A stretch of DNA of 21,439 nucleotides from Ramlibacter tataouinensis (lineage in GTDB: Bacteria > Pseudomonadota > Gammaproteobacteria > Burkholderiales > Burkholderiaceae_C): contig DIZF01000062.1 in the NCBI GenBank assembly GCA_002427815.1, positions 1-21,439 on the forward strand, in the 5' to 3' direction. Under the pieces are notes generated by a model. The model saw only the letters and a list, made by a program, of their open reading frames with translations. It was not told where the DNA came from and did not search any database. Below, piece after piece: positions 6,167 through 14,969 of this stretch; the first letter of the stretch is position 1; each line of letters starts with the position of its first letter. Position numbers and translations under genes: made by a program.

Positions 6167-6648
6167 ATGCCCAATTCCATCGTCACGTTCAGACCAGCGA
6201 GCGCCGAAGATGCGGAGGCGCTTGTAGCTTTGCGAATTGAAGCCATGCGCGAGAGTTTGGAGCGTATCGGCCGGTTCGATCCATCGCGCGCGCGGGAACG
6301 CTTTCTGGCTGGTTTCTCTCCAGAGGACACGCGCCATGTGCTGCTCGACGGTGGGCGTGTGGGCTTTTTCGTCCTCAAGCCCTCCGACCAGGCGGGCCTT
6401 CTGCTGGACCACTTGTACGTTCATCCTCGGCACCAAGGCAAAGGCGTTGGGGCGGGCGTACTCGCGCAGGTATTCATGGAAGCCGAGGCGCTGGGTGCCC
6501 AGGTGCGCGTCGGCGCGCTGCGCGAGAGCGATTCGAACCGCTTCTACGCACCGCACGGATTCGCGCTTGTCGAGCGGGCGAATTTGACAACTACTACGTC
6601 AGGGCGGTGCAAAATGCGCTCGAACTGATGGATGCAAAACAGCAATAG
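6167..6648 (+). pseudogene. GNAT N-acetyltransferase with 1-nt frameshift near its 3' end
   Basis: The frame from ATG 6167 encodes a GNAT acetyltransferase: IVTFRPASAEDAEALVALRI at the start, LYVHPRHQGKGVGAGVLAQV (83-102) forming the acetyl-CoA loop, and RFYAPHGFALVER near the end. As written it stops at 6628 after an unlike tail (NLTTTTSGRCKMRSN). Shifting by one base at the GGG run 6576-6578 restores EFDNYYVRAVQNALELMDAK, the expected last GNAT strand, stopping with TAG at 6646-6648. One base has been lost, either truly or by sequencing error. The catalytic core is complete, so a protein with an altered tail may still be made. No good ribosome-binding site is seen. The substrate is unknown. 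Confidence 0.75.
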
Positions 6649-6663
6649 ATGATGGGGGATGTT

Positions 6664-7803
6664 ATGGCAACCGGGAAAGAGATGGACATTCTTTTGCCAC
6701 TGCGATGTCTCGCACTCTGCCTTGCGTTGCTGGCGAGCGGCTGTGGCGGCGGTTCTGGCGAAACGTCGCAGGCGCCGGTCGAGCCTGCTTCGCCAGTGCA
6801 AGCTGCTTCGCCATCGCAACCTGTCTTGCCAGTGCAGCCTGTCTCGCCAGTGCAGGTCACCAAGGTTTTTGCGCTGATGGATGTTGGCGATTCAGCATCG
6901 GTGCTCGATGGTTTCGCCGCGCGCGCGACGGTTGACGGGCTCGCCTTCCGCACCTCGTGGGGAGTGCTGGAGCCCCAGGACGGCGTCTACGACTGGACAA
7001 CTCTCGACGCCGCATTCGACACCGTGCGCGTGCGGAGCAAACAACTGACACTGCATGTAGGCGCATCGTCCATCGGTGTGCCGCGCTGGCTGGGCGCGTT
7101 GGGAGTTGCCATGTATACGTACAACACGCCGATGGGCGTGGCGGTAACCGAACCTCTTCCCTGGGATGCGACCTATCTTTCACGCTACACACGACTCTTG
7201 GCTGCGCTTGCGGCGCATATTCAGGCGCGCGGCGATACCAGCCTGCTGTATGCGGTATCGGATGGTGTCCCGGTGGCGGAAATGTCCATCGTTGGTTGTC
7301 AGAACGGCCTCCTGAGCGGCGGCATTGCGTATAGCCGTGCCAACTATCTGAATGCATGGAATACCACCGTCGATGCGCATGCGGCCGCCTTCTCCGAGAC
7401 CAGACTGTTCATTTCGGCTCCCATAGCCGTCATCTGCATGCCGGACAACGACGGCAAGGCCTTCTATACCGAAGTGATGAACAATGCGCTGGCAAAAACC
7501 GCAAAGGCCACGGCATTTGCGGCGGATCTGAATGCGACGGGGAGTGCGCGGCTGGCGCAGGTCGATGCGGCTATCAGTGCTCGCGTAGCCATCGCTTTCC
7601 AGATGATCGGGTCAGCCACCAACGACACGCAAGATCGCATGCACGGAACCCTCAAGGATGCGGTGTGCCAGGGCATCGGGAGCGGCGCACGCTATTTCGA
7701 GATCTACAAAGCCGACATTTCAAGTTCGGACGCCGCAATCCAGGCTGCGCTCCAGCTCGCGCGAGCCGGCCAGTCATGCTCCGCCCCGAAAGCCCTGCCA
7801 TGA
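6664..7803 (+). CDS. Lipoprotein with glycoside-hydrolase-like TIM barrel
   Basis: The protein (379 residues from ATG 6664) has a lipoprotein signal peptide, LALCLALLASGC, with Cys27 as the lipidation site, then a flexible linker made of four six-residue units (SPVQ/SPSQ/LPVQ/SPVQ). The body resembles clan-A glycoside hydrolases such as GH42: FRTSWGVLEPQDGVYDWTTLD, GVPRWL, VPVAEMSIVG and GARYFEIYKADIS. By position, the Glu in VPVAEM and the Glu in YFEIY could be acid/base and nucleophile, but this is inference. A GGGGGA just upstream supports ATG 6664; ATGs at 6649, 6652 and 6682 are possible. It would sit in the cell envelope. Its stop overlaps the next start (ATGA), suggesting an operon with the two thioesterases. 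Confidence 0.65.
   Translation: MATGKEMDILLPLRCLALCLALLASGCGGGSGETSQAPVEPASPVQAASPSQPVLPVQPVSPVQVTKVFALMDVGDSASVLDGFAARATVDGLAFRTSWGVLEPQDGVYDWTTLDAAFDTVRVRSKQLTLHVGASSIGVPRWLGALGVAMYTYNTPMGVAVTEPLPWDATYLSRYTRLLAALAAHIQARGDTSLLYAVSDGVPVAEMSIVGCQNGLLSGGIAYSRANYLNAWNTTVDAHAAAFSETRLFISAPIAVICMPDNDGKAFYTEVMNNALAKTAKATAFAADLNATGSARLAQVDAAISARVAIAFQMIGSATNDTQDRMHGTLKDAVCQGIGSGARYFEIYKADISSSDAAIQAALQLARAGQSCSAPKALP
6787..6858 (+). repeat. Four 18-bp tandem units in the lipoprotein linker
   Basis: Four consecutive 18-bp imperfect units start at 6787, 6805, 6823 and 6841 and share the core CGCCAGTGCA or close variants. They encode ASPVQA, ASPSQP, VLPVQP and VSPVQV, a proline-rich spacer between the lipid-anchored Cys and the catalytic-like domain. 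Such an array can change copy number by slippage without breaking the frame. Confidence 0.8.
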
Positions 7804-8219
7804 ACAATCCCTTCGCCGAACTCATTGACCTGCGCGTCGAGGAGCGCAGCGCCGGTTCGAGCACGCTTTCGCTGGCGATCAGCTCCCGGCACCTGAATCC
7901 ACACGGGGTCGTCCACGGTGCAGTCCTGTACGCACTGGCCGACACGGGCATGGGTGCGGCCCTGTATCCGACCTTGGAGGCGGGCGAGATCTGTGCCACG
8001 ATTGAAATCAAGATCAACTACTTCAAGCCAGTCTCCGCCGGAAAGATCGTCTGCAGGACCGAGCTGGTCAATCGAGGGAAGTCGGTCGCAAATCTTGAGG
8101 CGCGGCTGTACCTGGAGAATTCACTTGTGGGGCAAGCGAATGGCAACTTTGCGATCTTTCGCCCGAAGCGGGGGGCGCCCGCTGACCTCGAATCTGATAC
8201 CGCCGGGTCGGGCGGTTGA
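7800..8219 (+). CDS. PaaI-family (4HBT) hotdog thioesterase
   Basis: The 139-residue product has the hotdog thioesterase pattern: SRHLNPHGVVHGAVLYALADTG (about 29-50), with the N-P-x-G-x-x-H-G motif of PaaI/YbgC-like acyl-CoA thioesterases, then EICATIEIKINYFKPVSAGKI and VCRTELVNRGKSVANLEARL. Such enzymes hydrolyse acyl- or aroyl-CoA in the cytosol; the substrate is unknown. ATG 7800 overlaps the stop of the lipoprotein gene by four bases. The next gene, 47 bases downstream, is a second and unrelated hotdog protein. The C-terminal tail (GAPADLESDTAGSGG) is low complexity. Confidence 0.85.
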   Translation: MNNPFAELIDLRVEERSAGSSTLSLAISSRHLNPHGVVHGAVLYALADTGMGAALYPTLEAGEICATIEIKINYFKPVSAGKIVCRTELVNRGKSVANLEARLYLENSLVGQANGNFAIFRPKRGAPADLESDTAGSGG

Positions 8220-8253
8220 CGAGTTCAGGGCGCTTGTCATGAGGTTGATTCAC

Positions 8254-8260
8254 AGGAGGT
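8254..8260 (+). promoter_or_regulatory. Strong Shine-Dalgarno deciding a GTG start
   Basis: AGGAGGT lies 6 bases before GTG 8267. It is a full match to the anti-Shine-Dalgarno and fixes the unusual start codon of the FlK-like gene. Confidence 0.85.
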
Positions 8261-8266
8261 AGAACC

Positions 8267-8677
8267 GTGCGCCCGATACCAGCCGGAGCCAAAGGCTCAT
8301 TCACCCTCACTGTTTCCGCCGAACACCTGGCCAGCCGGTTCAAGGACGCAACGCTGCCCGCCGTGCTGGCGACGCCGGTCATGATCATGGCGATGGAGAA
8401 TGCCGCGCTCAATGCCCTCAAGCCGTACTTCGAGGCCGGCGAGAGCGCCGTCGGTACACGGGTCGACGTGAAGCACCTGGCGGCGACCCCGGTCGGCAGA
8501 CGCGTCACAGCTTGCGCCGAGGTGACCAAGGTCAGCGGCCGACACATCGAGCTCAAGGTCTGGGCGATGGACGGAGCCGAAGAGATCGGCATCGGCACGC
8601 ACGAGCGGGTCCTCATCGATGTGGCGAAGTTTGCCGCTCAGCTGGCGGCAAAGTCCGCCAGGAAGCCAGGCCAATAG
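8267..8677 (+). CDS. FlK-like hotdog thioesterase
   Basis: This 136-residue protein starts with GTG 8267, fixed by a perfect AGGAGGT at 8254-8260. It aligns along its length with the fluoroacetyl-CoA thioesterase FlK family: ATPVMIMAMENAALNALKPY, GTRVDVKHLAATPVG and EEIGIGTHERVLIDVAKF. Thr36, Glu44, Gly63 and His70 keep exactly the spacing of FlK Thr42, Glu50, Gly69 and His76 (numbering from memory), so the catalytic triad is present. The residue at the place of the FlK gate Phe36 appears to be Leu30, so the fluoroacetyl specificity is probably not shared. Most members of this family are general acyl-CoA thioesterases of unknown substrate. Confidence 0.82.
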   Translation: MRPIPAGAKGSFTLTVSAEHLASRFKDATLPAVLATPVMIMAMENAALNALKPYFEAGESAVGTRVDVKHLAATPVGRRVTACAEVTKVSGRHIELKVWAMDGAEEIGIGTHERVLIDVAKFAAQLAAKSARKPGQ

Positions 8678-8712
8678 CAGCCGAGCGTGTCACGCACTCT
8701 CCCAGCACAATC

Positions 8713-8856
8713 ATGTCAACCGTCATGCATCGATACCCATACACGATCACAACCGACAGGGGCCGCCTTGACTACCGGCAGTTCGGCTTCAAGGAGCTGG
8801 CGAATCCGTCGCGGATGATGGAAATTGTCAATCCGGATGTGTACAGGGCGCCCTAG
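8713..8856 (+). pseudogene. GNAT acetyltransferase collapsed to its two ends (47 codons)
   Basis: The frame from ATG 8713 reads 47 codons. The first part, RYPYTITTDRGRLD, matches the opening of a common GNAT family (YTITTDRARLD), and the rest, YRQFGFKELANPSRMMEIVN followed by PDVYR, matches its last strand and C-terminus. The roughly 95 residues between, including the acetyl-CoA loop, are missing, joined in frame at LD/YRQ. It therefore cannot be an active acetyltransferase, though the ORF is open and could give a small protein. No ribosome-binding site is evident. The identification rests on both ends matching the same family from memory. Confidence 0.7.
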
Positions 8857-9069
8857 CGGTTCCGCCGGCTGCCGCTTACGTCAAGCGTCAGGCGAACGTC
8901 ATGCGCATCAGGACATCTTTCACATTCCGGTTCGGGCGGCGCGCCGCGGATTCGCGTGTTGCGGCTGAGGATCTGACCTGCCCCCTGACCGCTTCCCGGA
9001 GCGACAATAGCGATGGACTTCCCCTTTCGAGCGAGTTGATGAGATATCGCACTTCCCGTCGTGGCACCT
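8857..9069. other. Non-coding gap, no recognised element
   Basis: About 210 bases between the GNAT remnant and the ribosome-binding site of the LapA-like gene. I see no conserved ORF, tRNA, terminator or insertion-sequence end. Some direct TCAGGCGAACG/TCATGCGC-like text looks like eroded coding sequence but no product could be recognised. Confidence 0.4.
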
Positions 9070-9081
9070 AGGAGGTTCCAG

Positions 9082-9573
9082 ATGAAACAATTCACACTGC
9101 TGCTGCTGCTCGTCCTGGCTGCGATCGTCGCTTTCGCCACGCTGAACTGGAGTGCCTTTGTCGCTCCTACCGATCTGTCGCTTGGCGTTGCCGTAGTCAA
9201 GATGCCGCTGGGATTGATCATGGCAGGGCTGCTGGCCTTTCTCACAGCCCTGTTTCTGGTCTACGTGGTCTACCTGCAATCTTCAACACTCCTTGAAAAC
9301 CGCCGTCATTCACGTGAATTGCAGACGAACAGGGAACTGGCTGACAAGGCGGAGGCTTCGCGCTTTACTGAACTTCGAGGTTTCCTGGAGGCGCAAATGT
9401 TGAAGCAGGCCAATCTGACCGCGGAATCCAGGTCCGCCATGCTTGCAAGGATCGAGCAGCTTGACAAGGATCTTCGCGCCGCGATCGAACAGTCCGGCAA
9501 TACGCTCGCAGCCTACATTGGCGAACTGGAGGATCGCCTTGAGAAGACCAGGACGCCGACCCATGGCGGCTAA
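9082..9573 (+). CDS. LapA-like (DUF1049) inner membrane protein
   Basis: The 163-residue product has two membrane helices (about 3-23 and 41-63) joined by a short loop, followed by a charged, heptad-rich cytoplasmic tail (about 70-155) that should form a coiled coil. The pattern LLLLLVLAAIVAFATLNWSA then PLGLIMAGLLAFLTALFLVY matches the lipopolysaccharide assembly protein A domain family. Its role in LPS transport or membrane stress is known only for E. coli LapA, so the function here is inferred from fold alone. A perfect AGGAGG at 9070-9075 fixes ATG 9082. Its 3' end overlaps the next gene by 11 bases. Confidence 0.72.
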   Translation: MKQFTLLLLLVLAAIVAFATLNWSAFVAPTDLSLGVAVVKMPLGLIMAGLLAFLTALFLVYVVYLQSSTLLENRRHSRELQTNRELADKAEASRFTELRGFLEAQMLKQANLTAESRSAMLARIEQLDKDLRAAIEQSGNTLAAYIGELEDRLEKTRTPTHGG

Positions 9574-10669
9574 GACCCTCGCGGCCTGGGCAGCTGCGCT
9601 GATCCTGCTGGCGCTGGCCGCATACCTTGCGCTGTGGCCGGTGCCGATCAAGGCCGTGAGCTGGAAAGCGCCTGCCTTGCCGGGCTACACCGGCGTGCAC
9701 GCGCCCAACAACAAACTGGTCGGCCTGAACATCATTCCGCTCGGGGCCGAAGCAGGGCCCGAACACGTCGTGCTGGGCCGTGACGGCAAGCTCTACGCCG
9801 CCGTAGCCAGCGGCAACATCCTGCGCATGAACCCCGATGGCAGCGCGCAGGAGGTGTTCGCCAACACCGGCGGGCGTGTGCTCGGCTTCGACTTCGACGC
9901 TGCCGGTCACATGATCGCCGCGGACGCCATCAAGGGCCTGCTGGCCATCAGCCCCGATCGCAAGATCACGGTGCTGGCCGACCAGGTGAACGGCGATCCC
10001 ATCCGCTATGCTGACGCGGTGGTGGTGGCCGGCACGGGCAAGGTTTATTTCAGCGACGCGTCCAGGCACTTTGCACCTGCAACGTGGGGCGGCACCTTCG
10101 AAGCCGCCGTGCTGGACATCCTGGAGCAGTCCTCCACCGGGCGCATCCTGGAATACGACCCGTCCACCAGGACAACGCGCATCGTCGCCAAGGGGCTGAG
10201 CTTCGCCAATGGCGTGGCGCTCAGCCGGGACGAGCAGAGCCTGTTCGTTGCCGAGACCGGCAAGTACCGGGTCTGGAAGATCAACGTGGCGGCGGCCAAC
10301 CTCGATGTCGCCCAGGGCTCGGCCCAGGCCACCATGCTGTTCGACAACCTGCCTGGCTACCCCGACAACCTGATGCGGGGCCTGGACGGCAGGATCTGGC
10401 TGGGTTTTTCGGGGCCGCGCAGCCCGGATGTCGATGGGATGGCCGACAAGCCTTTCCTGCGCGAACTCACGCTGCGACTGCCCCGCAGCATGTGGCCGCT
10501 GCCCAAGGGCTATGGACATGTGATGGGCTTCACCGAAGACGGCAAGGTGGTGGCCGACCTCCAGGACCCGGCGGGCGCTTACCCCCAGACCACCGGCCTC
10601 ACTGAAACCGCGGACCGGCTCTACGTGCAGAACCTGCATCTGAAGGTCCTGGGCTGGCTGCCGCGTTGA
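9563..10669 (+). CDS. Membrane-anchored SMP-30/strictosidine-synthase-like beta-propeller
   Basis: This 368-residue protein has one N-terminal membrane helix (AAWAAALILLALAAYLALW, about 7-25) and a periplasmic six-bladed propeller of the SMP-30/gluconolactonase/LRE and strictosidine synthase-like type (similar to animal APMAP). Seen: GPEHVVLGRDGKLYAA, GRVLGFDFDAAGHMIAADA, GKVYFSDASRHFAP, GLSFANGVALSRDEQSLFVAET and LPGYPDNLMRGLDGRIWLGF, the usual blade motifs with likely calcium ligands. ATG 9563 lies inside the end of the LapA-like gene, so the two are likely co-transcribed. It stands just before edd-eda, so a lactonase role in gluconate supply is tempting, but the anchor and APMAP-like features argue for caution. 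Confidence 0.8.
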   Translation: MAAKTLAAWAAALILLALAAYLALWPVPIKAVSWKAPALPGYTGVHAPNNKLVGLNIIPLGAEAGPEHVVLGRDGKLYAAVASGNILRMNPDGSAQEVFANTGGRVLGFDFDAAGHMIAADAIKGLLAISPDRKITVLADQVNGDPIRYADAVVVAGTGKVYFSDASRHFAPATWGGTFEAAVLDILEQSSTGRILEYDPSTRTTRIVAKGLSFANGVALSRDEQSLFVAETGKYRVWKINVAAANLDVAQGSAQATMLFDNLPGYPDNLMRGLDGRIWLGFSGPRSPDVDGMADKPFLRELTLRLPRSMWPLPKGYGHVMGFTEDGKVVADLQDPAGAYPQTTGLTETADRLYVQNLHLKVLGWLPR

Positions 10670-10781
10670 AGACCTGCTCGCGTTGCCGGGGTGCACCACT
10701 GCGCGGGAAGGAAGTCCACCAACTCTGCAAGCCGGCCATGCAACGACGACAGGACGCCAGGGTCCGGAACCGGTAGGCGGT

Positions 10782-10857
10782 TTGGTAACTCGTTGGTAAC
10801 TCGGACACACACCGGGGCCATCCATCCGGGGTACGATGGATTCGTAATTTAGTTACC
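10782..10857 (+). promoter_or_regulatory. edd upstream control region: tandem repeat and HexR-like palindrome
   Basis: Two back-to-back copies of TTGGTAACTCG lie at 10782-10792 and 10793-10803. An inverted GTAA-N5-TTAC palindrome (CGTAATTTAGTTACC) lies at 10843-10857, just before the edd ATG. The palindrome matches the HexR-type consensus TGTAAT-TTTA-TTACA in most positions, and HexR is the usual repressor of Entner-Doudoroff genes. A dyad TCCATC-N8-GATGGA (10821-10840) overlaps a possible -10 TACGAT (10832-10837). The function is inferred. Confidence 0.5.
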
Positions 10858-10865
10858 GGATCCCG

Positions 10866-12712
<1,847 letters not shown>

Positions 12713-12722
<10 letters not shown>

Positions 12723-13354
12723 CATTGACGCCGCTGGAAGTGATGAACGATGCACCGGTGATTCCGGTCATGGTCCTGTCGGACCTGGCGCAGGCCGTGC
12801 CACTGGCGCGCGCGCTGGTCGCCGGCGGCATCCGCATGCTGGAAGTGACGCTGCGCACGCCGGTGGCGCTGGCCTGCATCGAGGCCATCGCCCGCGAAGT
12901 GCCCGAAGCCGTGGTGGGAGCCGGCACGGTTCGCAGTGCCGCCGACGCGCAGGCCGCGGCGATGGCGGGGGCGCGCTTCGCCGTGAGTCCCGGTTACACG
13001 ATCACGGTCGGCAAGGCCTGCCACGACCTGGGGCTGCCGCTGCTGCCGGGCGTGGCGACCGGCAGCGAGATCATGGCGGCGCAGGAAGACGGCTACACCG
13101 CCCTGAAATTCTTCCCCGCGCTGCAAGCCGGTGGCTTGGCCATGCTCAAGGCCTGGCAGGGGCCGTTCGGCGACGTGAAGTTCTGCCCGACGGGCGGCAT
13201 CGCCAGCACCAACGCGGCGCAATTCCTGGCGCTGGCCAATGTGGTGTGCGTGGGCGGCTCCTGGCTGACCCCGGCCGAGGCTGTCGCCAAGTCCGATTGG
13301 CCGCGCATCACCCAGCTGGCGCAACAGGCCGCCGCGCTCAAGCACCACGCCTGA
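12713..13354 (+). CDS. eda: KDPG/KHG aldolase (2-keto-3-deoxy-6-phosphogluconate aldolase)
   Basis: Eda splits KDPG into pyruvate and glyceraldehyde 3-phosphate in the cytosol and completes the Entner-Doudoroff pathway. The 213-residue protein has Glu44 and Arg48 in MLEVTLRTP, the GAGTVR turn, PGVATGSEIMAA, and the Schiff-base Lys132 in GYTALKFFPA, then FCPTGGI for phosphate binding, all as in the class I aldolase family. The start ATG 12713 is supported by AGAGGGAG about 8 bases upstream; the in-frame TTG at 12707 is less likely. It overlaps the end of edd by 10 bases and ends 22 bases before the convergent gloA. Confidence 0.95.
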
Positions 13355-13376
13355 ACACGGGCCTGGCAACGCCGAT

Positions 13377-13763
13377 CTAGGCGTCGCGCTGGATCAGCTC
13401 GATCTTGTAGCCGTCCGGGTCGGTGACGAAGGCGATCACGGTGGTGCCGCCCTTGACCGGTCCCGGTTCGCGGGTGATGTTGCCGCCGCCGGTGCGGATC
13501 TTCTGGCAGGCCGCATACACGTCCGGCACGCCCAGGGCGAGGTGGCCGAAGGCGGTGCCCAGGTCATAGTGGTCGACACCGTGGTTGTAGGTCAGCTCGA
13601 TTTCCGCCTGCTCGGGATTGCTGCCGTAGCCCACGAAGGCCAGCGAGTATTTCTGCTCGGGCCGTTCGGTGGTGCGCAGCAGCTTCATGCCGAGTACCTG
13701 GGTGTAGAAGTCGATGGAGCGCTGCAGGTCGCCCACGCGCAGCATGGTGTGGAGTAGTCTCAT
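13377..13763 (-). CDS. gloA: Lactoylglutathione lyase (glyoxalase I)
   Basis: Glyoxalase I converts the hemithioacetal of methylglyoxal and glutathione to S-lactoylglutathione, detoxifying a by-product of sugar catabolism. The 128-residue length and the pattern fit the short nickel-type bacterial enzyme. The four metal ligands are in place: His5 (RLLHTMLRV), Glu56 (IELTYN), His74 (FGHLAL) and Glu122 (YKIELIQ). GPVKGGTTVIAFVTDPDGYK is the usual C-terminal half. It lies convergent to eda, a sensible neighbour because the Entner-Doudoroff route makes glyceraldehyde 3-phosphate, from which methylglyoxal arises. Confidence 0.95.
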   Translation of the reverse strand: MRLLHTMLRVGDLQRSIDFYTQVLGMKLLRTTERPEQKYSLAFVGYGSNPEQAEIELTYNHGVDHYDLGTAFGHLALGVPDVYAACQKIRTGGGNITREPGPVKGGTTVIAFVTDPDGYKIELIQRDA

Positions 13764-13855
13764 GCGGCCATTATGGGGCGGCCGGCCGCGCGCGTCACGC
13801 CCCGACTGGCTGCCGGGTTCAGGCGGCGCGTACGATAAAGTGGCAGCGGCAAACC

Positions 13856-14329
13856 ATGATCATCATCCCCAACATCCGGCTCGCCGCAGCCGCCGACGCC
13901 GGCCCCATCGCCTGGATGTCGCGCGAGTACATCGAATACGGCCTGGGCTGGAGCTGGACCGAGCAGCGGGTGCTCAAGGCCATTCGCGACCGGTCCACCA
14001 ATGTCGCGGTCATCCACGAGCGCGGATCCATCATGGGTTTCGGCATCATGAGCTACGGCGAACTCAAGGCGCATCTGTCGCTGCTGGGTGTCGAGCCGGC
14101 CCGCAGGCAGCGGGGACTGGGCGCGGCGCTGCTGGGGTGGCTGGAGAAGTGCGCCCTCACGGCGGGCCTGGAACGCATTCATCTCGAGGCGCGCGCGGAC
14201 AACCCCGGCGCCATTGCCTTTTACGAGGAGCAGGGCTATCGGCCGATCGGGACGGTCGCCGGCTACTACCGCGGCACTGTCGACGCGATCCGGCTGGAAA
14301 AGCGCCTGGGCCGGCAGCCGGCGTCTTGA
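13856..14329 (+). CDS. GNAT family N-acetyltransferase
   Basis: The 157-residue product is a RimI-like GNAT: IRLAAAADAGPIAWMSREYI at the start, LLGVEPARRQRGLGAALLGW (the acetyl-CoA loop with R/Q-x-x-G-x-G/A), then HLEARADNPGAIAFYEEQGY and RPIGTVAGYY. Length and order are complete, unlike the damaged GNAT genes in the middle block. ATG 13856 has no good ribosome-binding site; a TACGAT at 13831-13836 could be a -10. It is divergent from gloA, with about 90 bases between starts. The substrate is unknown. Confidence 0.85.
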   Translation: MIIIPNIRLAAAADAGPIAWMSREYIEYGLGWSWTEQRVLKAIRDRSTNVAVIHERGSIMGFGIMSYGELKAHLSLLGVEPARRQRGLGAALLGWLEKCALTAGLERIHLEARADNPGAIAFYEEQGYRPIGTVAGYYRGTVDAIRLEKRLGRQPAS

Positions 14330-14365
14330 ACCGCCCGCGGCGCGGGTTGCCCGTCCGTGACGCCG

Positions 14366-14911
14366 CTACTTCGCGCCGGGGATGTCGAACACCAGACAGG
14401 TGGTCGTGGCATGCGCGTACAGCGTTCCGTCCGGACCGTACAGCCGTCCCTCGGCGGTGGCAAGCTGGCGGCCGCAGTGGACGACCTTGCCCTCGGCCCG
14501 CACCCGTGGTGCCCTGGCCCCGATGGCGCGCACCAGGTTCACGCTGAGCTCGGCCGTCGTGTAGCCGCGGCCCACCGGCATCATGGTGTTCACGGCGCAG
14601 CCCAGCGCCGAATCGAGCAGCGTGGCATACCAGCCGCCATGGATGGTTCCCATCGGATTGAGGTGCGCCGGGCCCGGCGTGCCCTGGAACACTGCGCGGC
14701 CTTCGTCGACTTCCAGCAGGACGAAATCCAGGGTGCGTGCGATCGGCGCGTAGGGCAGTTCGCCGCGCAACAGGCCCTGCATGATTTCCAGCCCGGTCTT
14801 GCCGGCCAGCTGCTCCGGCCGCGCCACCCCCGGTCCCACGCCGGTCTCCAGCCGTGCCAGGACCTCCTGTTCCTGGGCCAGCCAGGCCTCGAGCTGGTTC
14901 TGCTTGCTCAT
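14366..14911 (-). CDS. PaaI-family thioesterase (aromatic/acyl-CoA)
   Basis: This 181-residue hotdog thioesterase shows HLNPMGTIHGGWYATLLDSALG with the N-P-x-G-x-x-H-G-G motif, then CAVNTMMPVGRGYTTAELSV and VRAEGKVVHCGRQLATAEGR, as in the PaaI/uncharacterised aromatic-CoA thioesterase group. It likely cleaves CoA thioesters in the cytosol. ATG 14911 is chosen because AAAGGA lies just upstream on the minus strand. It is divergent from a MarR-type regulator across a 58-base region with a strong dyad, so it is probably the regulator's target. Confidence 0.87.
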   Translation of the reverse strand: MSKQNQLEAWLAQEQEVLARLETGVGPGVARPEQLAGKTGLEIMQGLLRGELPYAPIARTLDFVLLEVDEGRAVFQGTPGPAHLNPMGTIHGGWYATLLDSALGCAVNTMMPVGRGYTTAELSVNLVRAIGARAPRVRAEGKVVHCGRQLATAEGRLYGPDGTLYAHATTTCLVFDIPGAK

Positions 14912-14934
14912 CGCTCGTTCCTTTCCCGATACAC

Positions 14935-14961
14935 TTGTATATGCAACAGTTGCAGCTACAA
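14935..14961. promoter_or_regulatory. 27-bp dyad operator between thioesterase and marR genes
   Basis: The half-sites TTGTA-TA-TGCAAC (14935-14947) and GTTGCA-GC-TACAA (14949-14961) are inverted repeats around a single A at 14948, with 11 of 13 positions paired. The TACAAT at 14957-14962 can be the -10 for the regulator, whose ATG at 14970 would then be at or next to the transcript start. A second small dyad ATACA-CT-TGTAT overlaps it at 14929-14940. This is the expected binding site for the adjacent MarR protein, acting on both divergent promoters. Confidence 0.75.
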
Positions 14962-14969
14962 TAATCAAC

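Noticed and set aside
8930..9010. Possible insertion-sequence end (GATCTGACCTGCCCCCTGACC)
   Set aside because: No transposase sequence, terminal inverted repeats or target duplications were found nearby.
9365..10825. Long minus-strand open frame opposite the beta-propeller gene
   Set aside because: Antisense to a well-supported plus-strand protein, and its composition is that of a shadow frame.
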